A stretch of 49,686 nt of DNA, from NCBI GenBank assembly GCA_017627765.1, contig JAGAGD010000047.1, forward strand, positions 1 through 49,686. The letters run 5' to 3'. Origin of the DNA: Prevotella sp. (lineage in GTDB: Bacteria; Bacteroidota; Bacteroidia; Bacteroidales; Bacteroidaceae). This document shows, one piece after another, positions 1 to 5,736 of the stretch. Made by a program: the position numbers and the translations under genes. How positions within the stretch are numbered: the stretch's first letter is position 1; each line of letters starts with the position of its first letter. A model generated the notes under the pieces. That model saw only the letters and a program-made list of their open reading frames with translations, was not told the DNA's origin and made no database searches.

Positions 1-105
1 AAAATTTTAAGTTATGTGCGAGGTTAGTTAATCAATTTTTTACCCAACTCGGCTCTGAAAATTGCAGGTTTTTCTCTCGGCAAAGGGTAGCTTTCTGAAA
101 CAGGT
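1..105 (-). repeat. R1 element, partial copy cut by the left window edge
   Basis: On the minus strand this reads like the first part of the R1 copies near 22.2 kb and 33.7 kb: it shares the GAGTTGGGTAAAAAATTG stretch and the preceding CTTGCAATTTTC-like stretch with small changes. The hairpin array that should follow lies outside the window to the left. Confidence 0.8.
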
Positions 106-109
106 TTCA

Positions 110-240
110 GATTGTTATAAGTTATGAGTTATAAGTTATAAGAACGGGAACTTTAACGTTAACTGTCAACTAAAACAACTATGAACTATGCATTACTAAA
201 GACTATGCATTATGCACTATGAACTATGCACTGATATCAC
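110..240. repeat. Low-complexity AGTTATAAG / ACTATGCA repeats
   Basis: About 30 bases of imperfect AGTTAT(A/G) repeats are followed by a short R3 tract (143-163: AAC at every sixth base) and then several copies of ACTATGCA and ACTATGAA. No open frame is present. The ATGCACTATG words also occur in the 39.7-kb inverted repeat, so this is probably a decayed dispersed element. Confidence 0.5.
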
Positions 241-275
241 ATTCCTTAATCCTTAATCTTTCATCCTTCATCATC

Positions 276-350
276 CACGATGCCGTTTCATCGTGTAAAC
301 ACACTCCTCAGTCACTTCGTGACAGCTCCCCTAACTTAGGGGAGCAATTT
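276..350 (+). repeat. R2 palindromic element, copy 1
   Basis: Three consecutive inverted repeats: CACGATG/CATCGTG, GTCAC-TTC-GTGAC, and CTCCCCTAA-C-TTAGGGGAG. The same block recurs at 478-550, at about 33531-33601 (reversed) and 49354-49431. Similar CTCC...GTCACTTCGTGAC blocks are familiar to me from many gut genomes, so the family itself may not be new. Confidence 0.85.
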
Positions 351-386
351 CTTTATTTGAGTATTTAATGTAACACAGATTTGTTC

Positions 387-450
387 AACGGGAACGAGAA
401 CTTTAACCTTAGACTTAACTTTATAACCTTAACTTTATAACCTTAACTTT
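387..450. repeat. R3 hexamer tract (NNN-AAC)
   Basis: AAC recurs every six bases from 387 (spacers GGG, GAG, TTT, CTT); the register then degrades into CTTAACTTTATAAC-type units. The tract directly follows R2 copy 1 and the linker ACACAGATTTGTTCAACG, which is also beside R2 near 33.5 kb. Confidence 0.75.
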
Positions 451-477
451 AGCTTTATTCCTTATTCTTTAATCCTG

Positions 478-550
478 TACGATGCTTTCATCGTGTAAAC
501 ACACTCCTCAGTCACTTCGTGACAGCTCCCCTAACTTAGGGGAGCAATTA
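478..550 (+). repeat. R2 palindromic element, copy 2
   Basis: Nearly identical to copy 1 from GTGTAAACACACTCC through the TTAGGGGAG arm. The first hairpin is shorter in the loop (CGATG-CTTT-CATCG), keeping the pairing while the loop changes. Confidence 0.85.
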
Positions 551-572
551 ATCTCACACTAATTTGTTTAAT

Positions 573-608
573 GAGAACGGGAACCTTAACGGGAACGAGA
601 ACGGGAAC
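573..608. repeat. R3 hexamer tract (NNN-AAC)
   Basis: Six AAC triplets in exact 6-bp register (576, 582, 588, 594, 600, 606) with spacers GGG, CTT, GGG, GAG, GGG. It follows R2 copy 2 as the previous tract follows copy 1, so the left edge holds two R2+R3 units in tandem. Confidence 0.8.
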
Positions 609-661
609 GAAAAAAGAGTTTTTGAAGAATACGCAAGTATTTGCGCGTCAACAAAAACTCT
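609..661 (-). terminator. Terminator for the sigma/GIN operon
   Basis: On the minus strand AGAGTTTTTG (661 to 652) pairs with CAAAAACTCT (624 to 615), with an inner CGCAA/TTGCG stem, and is followed by TTTTTCG. It lies 115 bases downstream of the stop of the GIN-domain gene. Confidence 0.6.
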
Positions 662-777
662 CCTGTCTATAGAAAACTAACTTTTGCGTTGGTTGTTATG
701 GCAACAACACCATTTGTATTCAGGTCTTGCAAATGCTCAACTTGTTTGGTTTGAAGTGAGCCGAAAACCTTTAAGAA

Positions 778-1743
778 TCAGAATTTATTCAGTTCAGATA
801 TATCAATTTTTGAGATGCCATCAGACTTTACGTCAGTACGGTCGGCAGTGCCCTTAACCTTGATGTTTGCAAATCCGTCGTTCTTTGCAATAAACTCTTC
901 GCAATCGCAATCAATCTTGATGCTTCCACTTCCATCATTGTCTATCTGAAGTTTCTTTCCCTTGAAGTTTATGTCAGCCGAGCAGGCTCCGTCGCTGTTA
1001 AGAAGAAAAGACTCTGCTTCAACATTCTGAATGAGCGAGCCTGAACCGTCTATATTTACCTTAACAAACTTAGACTTTACATCGCAGTTGAGTTTTCCTG
1101 AACCATCTATACTGAACATGATATTATTGGCGGCTGTAAACCTGCCATTTATCTTTGCGCTGCCGTCAATTCCTACCTTTAAGTCTTCCTTTGAGCGGAT
1201 GTCAGTGGCAAACGAAGAAGCACCGTCGCTTTCAAACTCGAAGTTCTTGCACTCTATGAGCTCGCCTTCCAGTTTCAGGCTTCCGTCGTTGTCTATCTTC
1301 ATGTCGTCTGCCTTGAAAGAAGAGAATTTGAAAGTCAACGCTCCGTCATTGATAATAGTATTCAGAGAAGGTGCTGTAAGATAGAGCGTAATGGAGGTGT
1401 TGCCTCCAAAAAGACGAGTTCTTTTCCTACCCACATACAGTTTTCCGTCCACTACATTGACGACAAGATTATCGAAAGCCTTTTCGGTTCCCTCAAACCT
1501 CACTTCGTAGTTGTTTGCCTGTTTATAGACCACACCAATACCTAATTCAGATCTAAGTCCATTGAAGTCTTTTATGTCATAGGTGCGACTAATAATATTG
1601 CCCTTCTTCTCCTCGTTGCTAAACTCTAAACTCTCAACATCAGTTCCATTAGTCAGTCGTGAGCCGAGCCCTTCAACAGTGCAGGACTGGAGTGTAAACA
1701 CAGCTGCAACCAAGGCAGCAAAAGATAATAATTGTTTTTTCAT
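778..1743 (-). CDS. Head GIN domain (DUF2807) lipoprotein, putative adhesin
   Basis: A 321-residue exported protein. The N terminus is a signal peptide ending in a lipobox (LQSC, Cys about residue 21), so it should be lipid-anchored, probably on the outer membrane. The rest is a run of short beta-strand repeats, each built around (N/S/I)DG(S/A), spaced roughly 17-20 residues (IDGSAK, IDGSGK, IDGSGS, SDGACS, NDGSGS, NDGFAN, SDGISK). This is the pattern of the head GIN / DUF2807 family, predicted beta-helical and often annotated as a putative auto-transporter adhesin. It is the last gene of the sigma-factor operon, 16 bases after the preceding stop, so it is probably an output of that regulator. 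Ligand and exact function are unknown. Confidence 0.85.
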   Translation of the reverse strand: MKKQLLSFAALVAAVFTLQSCTVEGLGSRLTNGTDVESLEFSNEEKKGNIISRTYDIKDFNGLRSELGIGVVYKQANNYEVRFEGTEKAFDNLVVNVVDGKLYVGRKRTRLFGGNTSITLYLTAPSLNTIINDGALTFKFSSFKADDMKIDNDGSLKLEGELIECKNFEFESDGASSFATDIRSKEDLKVGIDGSAKINGRFTAANNIMFSIDGSGKLNCDVKSKFVKVNIDGSGSLIQNVEAESFLLNSDGACSADINFKGKKLQIDNDGSGSIKIDCDCEEFIAKNDGFANIKVKGTADRTDVKSDGISKIDISELNKF

Positions 1744-1759
1744 ATATTATGATTGTTTT

Positions 1760-2158
1760 TTAGTTTTTCCTTTTAATTACAATAGTTACTTTCACGTTGT
1801 CGTATTTAAATGTCCTTACTCCACACTCAAGTCTGTAGATGCGCGACTGAGTGTCGGTGCACTGGCTTATGATCAAAGTCCTCCTGTCGCCGTTGCGGGT
1901 GTCTTCGTGCTTTCCTTTGCTTTTCTCAGCCTCGAAGGCACGAACTATCGGAGCTGCGCCGCTTCCGTCGATATTCAGAATCTTCACAACCTTGACGATG
2001 TTGCGTGTCTTAGGGTCGCGCTCAACTACTGACGTGAACTGCGAATCGCCGATGAGTGAGAGTTTCTCTACCACCCTGTCAATGCAATTCTGAGCCGAAG
2101 CAGAAACGCTGCAACACCAGACAAGCGTGATTGCCATTATGATTCTTCTTATAGTCAT
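1760..2158 (-). CDS. Small secreted protein in the ECF sigma operon
   Basis: About 132 residues with a signal peptide (TIRRIIMAITLVWCC...SASAQ) and a mature part rich in VxRDPKTRNIVKVVK-type strands. Bacteroidales proteins of this kind are, from memory, filed under DUF5024 or a related DUF; I am not certain of the family number. The frame is open upstream to 2224, but AGGAGG at 2163-2168 sits four bases before the ATG at 2158, and the upstream reading would overlap the previous gene by 47 bases, so I place the start at 2158. This is a clear Shine-Dalgarno in a group where such sites are often weak. Its position between the anti-sigma candidate and the GIN lipoprotein suggests a periplasmic role in the same response. 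Confidence 0.7.
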   Translation of the reverse strand: MTIRRIIMAITLVWCCSVSASAQNCIDRVVEKLSLIGDSQFTSVVERDPKTRNIVKVVKILNIDGSGAAPIVRAFEAEKSKGKHEDTRNGDRRTLIISQCTDTQSRIYRLECGVRTFKYDNVKVTIVIKRKN

Positions 2159-2177
2159 CATTCCTCCTATAGTTTTT

Positions 2178-2696
2178 TTATTTCGAGTCTTTGCATTTGC
2201 CGTTAGCCTCAAGCCGTGCTTCAAGATGCTCAGCCATAGCCAGAGCCTGCTCTATCTGAGGGCGAATCTCGTTGATGTTGTCATTACGCTCGCCGTCGAC
2301 AATGACATAACTGCCCTCGTATATCTCAGAATACAGTTCAGACTGACTATTCAGGTAAGCATTGTAGCCTGCAAAGGTAAGAACGAAAAGAGCAGCAACC
2401 GACGCAACAGCCAACCATACTTGTCGCATCTTCTTTCGCGGAAAGTCTACAATCTGTGCAGTTCCATCACTCTCTGAAGTGTCGGCAGACTTGCTCTTTT
2501 CGTTACCTATTGCACTAAGTTTCGCCATTCCTACAAAGAAATCGCGCATGGGCAGCAGTTCCGCGTCAACATCTGCGTTGAGAAAGTAGTCGTAAATCAA
2601 CTGTTCTTCGCTCAACGTGGTATTGCCGTCCATGTATCGGTCTGTAAGTTTCTTAACTTCATCAACCGACAAATTATTATAATTTTTTTTAATCAT
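2178..2696 (-). CDS. Single-pass membrane protein, probable anti-sigma factor
   Basis: 172 residues: an acidic N-terminal region with a zinc-finger-less anti-sigma-like helix (LTDRYMDGNTTLSEEQLIYDYF, about 17-38), a basic stretch, one membrane segment at about 93-113, and a periplasmic C-terminal part. The N-terminal pattern, with short spaced acidic residues and a helix ending near LPMRDF, is what is commonly seen in small Bacteroidales proteins encoded after ECF sigma factors. The role follows mainly from position directly downstream of the sigma gene and from topology (cytoplasmic N terminus to bind sigma, periplasmic sensor tail). It has no FecR domain. Its start is separated from the sigma stop by an R3 repeat tract. 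Confidence 0.65.
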   Translation of the reverse strand: MIKKNYNNLSVDEVKKLTDRYMDGNTTLSEEQLIYDYFLNADVDAELLPMRDFFVGMAKLSAIGNEKSKSADTSESDGTAQIVDFPRKKMRQVWLAVASVAALFVLTFAGYNAYLNSQSELYSEIYEGSYVIVDGERNDNINEIRPQIEQALAMAEHLEARLEANGKCKDSK

Positions 2697-2733
2697 ATCA
2701 TTCTAAATTCAAATATTTTTTATGAGTGGTGAC

Positions 2734-2814
2734 AACTTTAACCTTAACCTTAACTTTAACTTTAACCTTAACTTTAACTTTAACCTTAACTTTAACTTTA
2801 ACCTTAACTTTAAC
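2734..2814. repeat. R3 hexamer tract between sigma and anti-sigma genes
   Basis: Fourteen AAC triplets in perfect 6-bp register with only TTT and CTT between them; much of it follows an 18-bp higher-order pattern TTTAAC-TTTAAC-CTTAAC. On the minus (gene) strand it reads GTTAAA/GTTAAG. The TAA stop of the sigma gene (2812-2810) is made of repeat bases. Confidence 0.9.
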
Positions 2815-3289
2815 GGGATTTCTTTCTGATGAACATCATTCGCAAAGTCTGTCGTGCCCTGCTGAGTTGCTTTCTCACAGTCACCTCGTTTGAGCCTGTC
2901 AGTTTGGCAATCTCACTCATCTCCATTCCGTCAATGTGTCTGAGCCGCAAGATTATCTGTTGCTTTGGCGGCAGTTCCTCTATGAGCATCAGCATTTTGT
3001 CAACATACTCATTGGCAGAGTCAGCATCTTCAGCCGTTTCAGCATAATGGTGTTCGAGTTGATTCAGACTTTTCTTCATTCTCAACCTGCTGACGCATAC
3101 ATTCCTAAGAACAACCTTTGCAAGTCCGTCAATAGGGATTTTCAGTTCATCGTGCATGGTCCACATCTTAGCCAGCACATCCTGCACTGCATCTTCGGCT
3201 TCCTCCCATTGGCAGAGATAGCTCTTTGCAATGATGATAAGCGTTGGACGGAGTCTCAGAACCTCCCTGTTAAACTGCTCTTGTGTCAT
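2810..3289 (-). CDS. ECF-family RNA polymerase sigma factor
   Basis: 159 residues from the ATG at 3289. Sigma region 2 is at about 8-72 (AEDAVQDVLAKMW at 31-43 is the region 2.2/2.3 signature) and region 4 at about 100-152 (LPPKQQIILRLRHIDGMEMSEIA followed by the VTVRKQLSRAR recognition helix). Length and two-domain architecture fit an ECF sigma-70 factor. The frame continues to 3418, but a good promoter lies at 3365-3393 inside that extension, so the longer reading cannot be translated from it and the short start matches the usual family length. Expected to direct transcription of this operon and other surface genes. First gene of the four-gene minus-strand operon. Confidence 0.9.
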   Translation of the reverse strand: MTQEQFNREVLRLRPTLIIIAKSYLCQWEEAEDAVQDVLAKMWTMHDELKIPIDGLAKVVLRNVCVSRLRMKKSLNQLEHHYAETAEDADSANEYVDKMLMLIEELPPKQQIILRLRHIDGMEMSEIAKLTGSNEVTVRKQLSRARQTLRMMFIRKKSR

Positions 3290-3364
3290 ATTTACTTGCT
3301 GGCTCTCGGCAACTTTTCTGCAAGCGTGCAGTCTTTGTTTTGTCGCCTTTCTATTACTAATACG

Positions 3365-3393
3365 CAAAAGTAGTCTTTTTGTGACATCTTCAA
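3365..3393 (-). promoter_or_regulatory. Promoter of the sigma/anti-sigma/GIN operon
   Basis: Minus strand: TACTTTTG (3372-3365) matches the Bacteroidetes -7 box TAnnTTTG, with TTG at 3393-3391, 18 bases upstream. Predicted start near 3358, about 70 bases before the sigma ATG. Confidence 0.65.
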
Positions 3394-3440
3394 GCCACTT
3401 TTTTCTGTTTTTTTGCAAAAAAACATCTTCTATATTGTAA

Positions 3441-3490
3441 GAAAACGATAAGAGGGAAGCACATTCTCAAATGATGTCTTCCCTCTTATC
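3441..3490 (-). terminator. Terminator, 13-bp perfect stem
   Basis: GATAAGAGGGAAG at 3447-3459 is perfectly complementary to CTTCCCTCTTATC at 3478-3490. On the minus strand the stem is followed by TTTTCTT. It lies just after the stop of the truncated frame at 3522-3773, implying that a transcribed gene exists or existed there. Confidence 0.75.
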
Positions 3491-3521
3491 AATCGTTGTT
3501 TATGGTTTCTTTTTATTGTAA

Positions 3522-3773
3522 TTATTCCTTTACAGTTCTCTTTCTCAATTTCTTTATGTGGTATATCACCATCGGAATGGTTAATGTGATTAAGCCTAAT
3601 ATTTCAAAAAAGAGTGACTGTTTGGCTGTTGATTGTATGAAATCATCTTCCAAGAGAGGAAGTTCTCTCATGTCTTCGACATACAAAACCTCCAGCAATA
3701 ACCCAAAACTCCAAAATGCTATAATATCTATATATAGAAACTTATGGGATGTATAAACAAAAAATACGAAATA
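3522..3773 (-). pseudogene. Remnant of a small membrane protein (no ATG start)
   Basis: The minus strand has 83 sense codons between a stop at 3776-3774 and TAA at 3524-3522. The conceptual peptide has two hydrophobic stretches (DIIAFWSFGLLLEVLYV and FFEILGLITLTIPMVIY) around an acidic loop (MRELPLLEDDF), and a basic end (KKLRKRTVKE). That looks like a real membrane-protein tail, and a strong terminator sits directly downstream, but there is no ATG before the middle of the frame. It may be an N-terminally truncated gene or use a non-ATG start. I do not recognise the family. Confidence 0.4.
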
Positions 3774-3784
3774 TTAACATGCTT

Positions 3785-3832
3785 AGACTTTTAACAAACA
3801 TGAGAGAATGCCCAGATGCAGACATTCTCTCA
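3785..3832 (-). terminator. Terminator of the flavodoxin gene
   Basis: TGAGAGAATG at 3801-3810 pairs with CATTCTCTCA at 3823-3832 around a 12-base loop; the minus-strand tail is TGTTTGTT. About 40 bases after the flavodoxin stop. Confidence 0.65.
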
Positions 3833-3873
3833 CGTTATTATAAGAGTATTGGCGATGTAAATCATTCTGAAGT

Positions 3874-4365
3874 TTATAGTCCGATGGCAGCCAGCCAAGT
3901 GTCTATTCGTTCATCTGTCTTTTCTGGCTCATTTATCTCATCGAGTGCAAGTCCTACAAACTTTCCGTCAACGACACCCTCGCTGTCGTCGAACTTATAG
4001 CCATCGGTTGACACCTGACCAACGAGTTTTGCACCAGTATTCTTTACTGCACCATAGAGCGAAGCCAATGCTCCGCAGAAAGAGTCACCGTAGGACTCAC
4101 AGTCGCCAACGCTAAATAATGCGACTGTCTTTCCAGAAAGGTCAAGACCGTTCAGAGTGCTGCAAGCATCATACCAGTCGTCTTGCAGTTCGCCTATTCC
4201 CCATGTTGAAGAGCCAAGCAGAAGGATGTCGTAGTTCATAACATTGTCAGCCGTAAGGTCGGCAGCGTTAATCACTTCAGCACCGTCAAGTTTAGCGGCT
4301 ATCCTGTTAGCAATGTCCTCACATGTTCCTGTTGAGGACCCGTAATAAATTCCGATTTTTGCCAT
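3874..4365 (-). CDS. fldA: Flavodoxin, long-chain type
   Basis: 163 residues. FMN phosphate-binding loop GSSTGTCEDIA at 9-19, isoalloxazine loops around STWGIGELQDDW (53-64) and VGDCESYGDSFCGAL (85-99), and a C-terminal extension with the loop insertion of long-chain flavodoxins. It carries single electrons at low potential to cytoplasmic enzymes, replacing ferredoxin when iron is short; its partners here are not shown. It is a single-gene unit with its own promoter (4537-4567) and terminator (3785-3832). Unusually, the 165-base leader begins with an R3 hexamer tract. Confidence 0.95.
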   Translation of the reverse strand: MAKIGIYYGSSTGTCEDIANRIAAKLDGAEVINAADLTADNVMNYDILLLGSSTWGIGELQDDWYDACSTLNGLDLSGKTVALFSVGDCESYGDSFCGALASLYGAVKNTGAKLVGQVSTDGYKFDDSEGVVDGKFVGLALDEINEPEKTDERIDTWLAAIGL

Positions 4366-4457
4366 AATGTTAAGTTTTTAATGTTTATAATAAGTATGTT
4401 GGTTTCTTATATAGTGCATAGTTATGCTGGATGAATGATTAAGGAATAAAGATTAAC

Positions 4458-4523
4458 GTTAAAGTTAAGGTTAAAGTTAAAGTTAAAGTTCCCGTTCCCG
4501 TTAAGGTTAACGTTCCCGTTCTC
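4458..4523. repeat. R3 hexamer tract in the flavodoxin leader
   Basis: Eleven consecutive GTT-NNN units in exact register on the plus strand (NNN = AAA, AAG, CCC, AAC, CTC); on the gene strand this is NNN-AAC with GAG, GGG, GTT, CTT, TTT. It starts within about ten bases of the predicted flavodoxin transcription start, so it would form the 5-prime end of that mRNA. Confidence 0.9.
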
Positions 4524-4536
4524 ATAACCAGCACTG

Positions 4537-4567
4537 CAAAAATACGAACTTTACAGACTGCCTGCAA
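4537..4567 (-). promoter_or_regulatory. Promoter of the flavodoxin gene
   Basis: Minus strand TATTTTTG (4544-4537) with TTG at 4567-4565, 20 bases upstream; matches the Bacteroidetes TTG...TAnnTTTG pattern. Predicted start near 4530. Confidence 0.65.
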
Positions 4568-4629
4568 TACCCATATTTAATGATTTTGATGTCTCTGCCT
4601 CTGCTATTTTCTTGGTATCATCATAGCAA

Positions 4630-5409
4630 CTATCCCATTGCAACATCCATTACCATCATAAGCGTGAAACCTATGGCAAAGCCTATAGTGCTGAGATTGC
4701 TATGCTTACCGCCAGATGCTTCTGGGATGAGTTCCTCAACAACAACATAGAGCATGGCACCCGCAGCGAAGGCAAGCATATAAGGCAACACAGCCAGGAC
4801 AAGAGAAGAAAGCAGCAGCATAGCCAATCCGCCTATCGGTTCGACTATTCCGCTCAGGCTGCCTATAATGAAAGAACGCATACGGCTGTTGCCCTCTGCC
4901 CTCATTGGCATGGAGATGATAGCACCTTCAGGCACATTCTGTATTGCTATGCCAAGTGATACAGCCAGCATGCTTGCAAATGTCATTCCTTCTACTCCAT
5001 GCTCCGCTCCAGTAGACACAACTCCCACCGCCATGCCTTCGGGCAGATTGTGGATAGTCACAGCAAGAGCTATCATGGCAGTGCGCGACAGTTTCATTCG
5101 AGGACCTTCTTGCACATTGGTGCCAAGATGGAGATGAGGCGTGAGAACGTCGATTGAAAGAAGGAAAAGCACACCAACAAGCAGCCCCACTGCCGCTGGA
5201 ACAACTCTGAAAAAGCCTTCAGACGTTTGCATATCCATAGCAGGAATAAGCAGCGACCACACTGAGGCAGCAACCATGACGCCTGAGGCAAAACCGAGTA
5301 ATGACTTCTGGAGCAGCTCAGACATCTCGTCTTTCATGAAGAACACAAAAGCCGAACCAATCATTGTTCCAGCAAAAGGGATTAACAAGATAATAGAAAT
5401 TTCAAACAT
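4630..5409 (-). CDS. ZIP-family divalent metal transporter
   Basis: 259 residues with about eight membrane segments. The paired ZIP motifs are intact: HNLPEG at 120-125 in the fourth segment and QNVPEG at 157-162 in the fifth, which form the metal-binding centre, plus a His pair (PHLHLG, 91-96) in the preceding loop. This places it in the GufA/ZupT branch that imports zinc and related divalent metals across the inner membrane. Substrate cannot be told from sequence. It has its own promoter at 5439-5469, and is divergent from dxs. Confidence 0.9.
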   Translation of the reverse strand: MFEISIILLIPFAGTMIGSAFVFFMKDEMSELLQKSLLGFASGVMVAASVWSLLIPAMDMQTSEGFFRVVPAAVGLLVGVLFLLSIDVLTPHLHLGTNVQEGPRMKLSRTAMIALAVTIHNLPEGMAVGVVSTGAEHGVEGMTFASMLAVSLGIAIQNVPEGAIISMPMRAEGNSRMRSFIIGSLSGIVEPIGGLAMLLLSSLVLAVLPYMLAFAAGAMLYVVVEELIPEASGGKHSNLSTIGFAIGFTLMMVMDVAMG

Positions 5410-5438
5410 ATATGCATATTAAAATTATAGAACGGATG

Positions 5439-5469
5439 CAAAAATAATTATGATTGGGAAACTTGGCAA
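5439..5469 (-). promoter_or_regulatory. Promoter of the ZIP transporter gene
   Basis: Minus strand TATTTTTG (5446-5439), TTG at 5469-5467, spacing 20. Leader about 25 bases. Confidence 0.6.
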
Positions 5470-5519
5470 TACCTATTTTTAATTATTTTCAAAACAGCAA
5501 CAATTTGTGATAAGTATCA

Positions 5520-5592
5520 ATGCCGCAAAGCTTTATGACGGGATTTAAGAAAAGGCAACGGCAATGGCAGGTCAACACAATGCTTGCGGCAT
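5520..5592. other. Inverted repeat in the ZIP-dxs divergent region
   Basis: ATGCCGCAA (5520-5528) is complementary to TTGCGGCAT (5584-5592) across a 55-base loop. It sits upstream of the dxs -33 box in the 327-base gap that otherwise holds only the two divergent promoters. Could be an operator-type site; nothing else is visible there. Confidence 0.35.
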
Positions 5593-5634
5593 GATAGAAA
5601 AAGTATTAAAAAATAAAGTTTTCAGTTCCTTTTC

Positions 5635-5666
5635 TTTGTTTTTTAGTTTCTAATATCGTAACTTTG
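5635..5666 (+). promoter_or_regulatory. Promoter of dxs
   Basis: TTTG at 5635-5638, then 20 bases, then TAACTTTG at 5659-5666. Leader of about 65 bases to the ATG at 5737. Confidence 0.7.
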
Positions 5667-5736
5667 CACCGTTTTACACCTTATTATAATAATAAAGATA
5701 ACTGAACAAAATTTCTAAAGGTGACTCTGAAAGACA

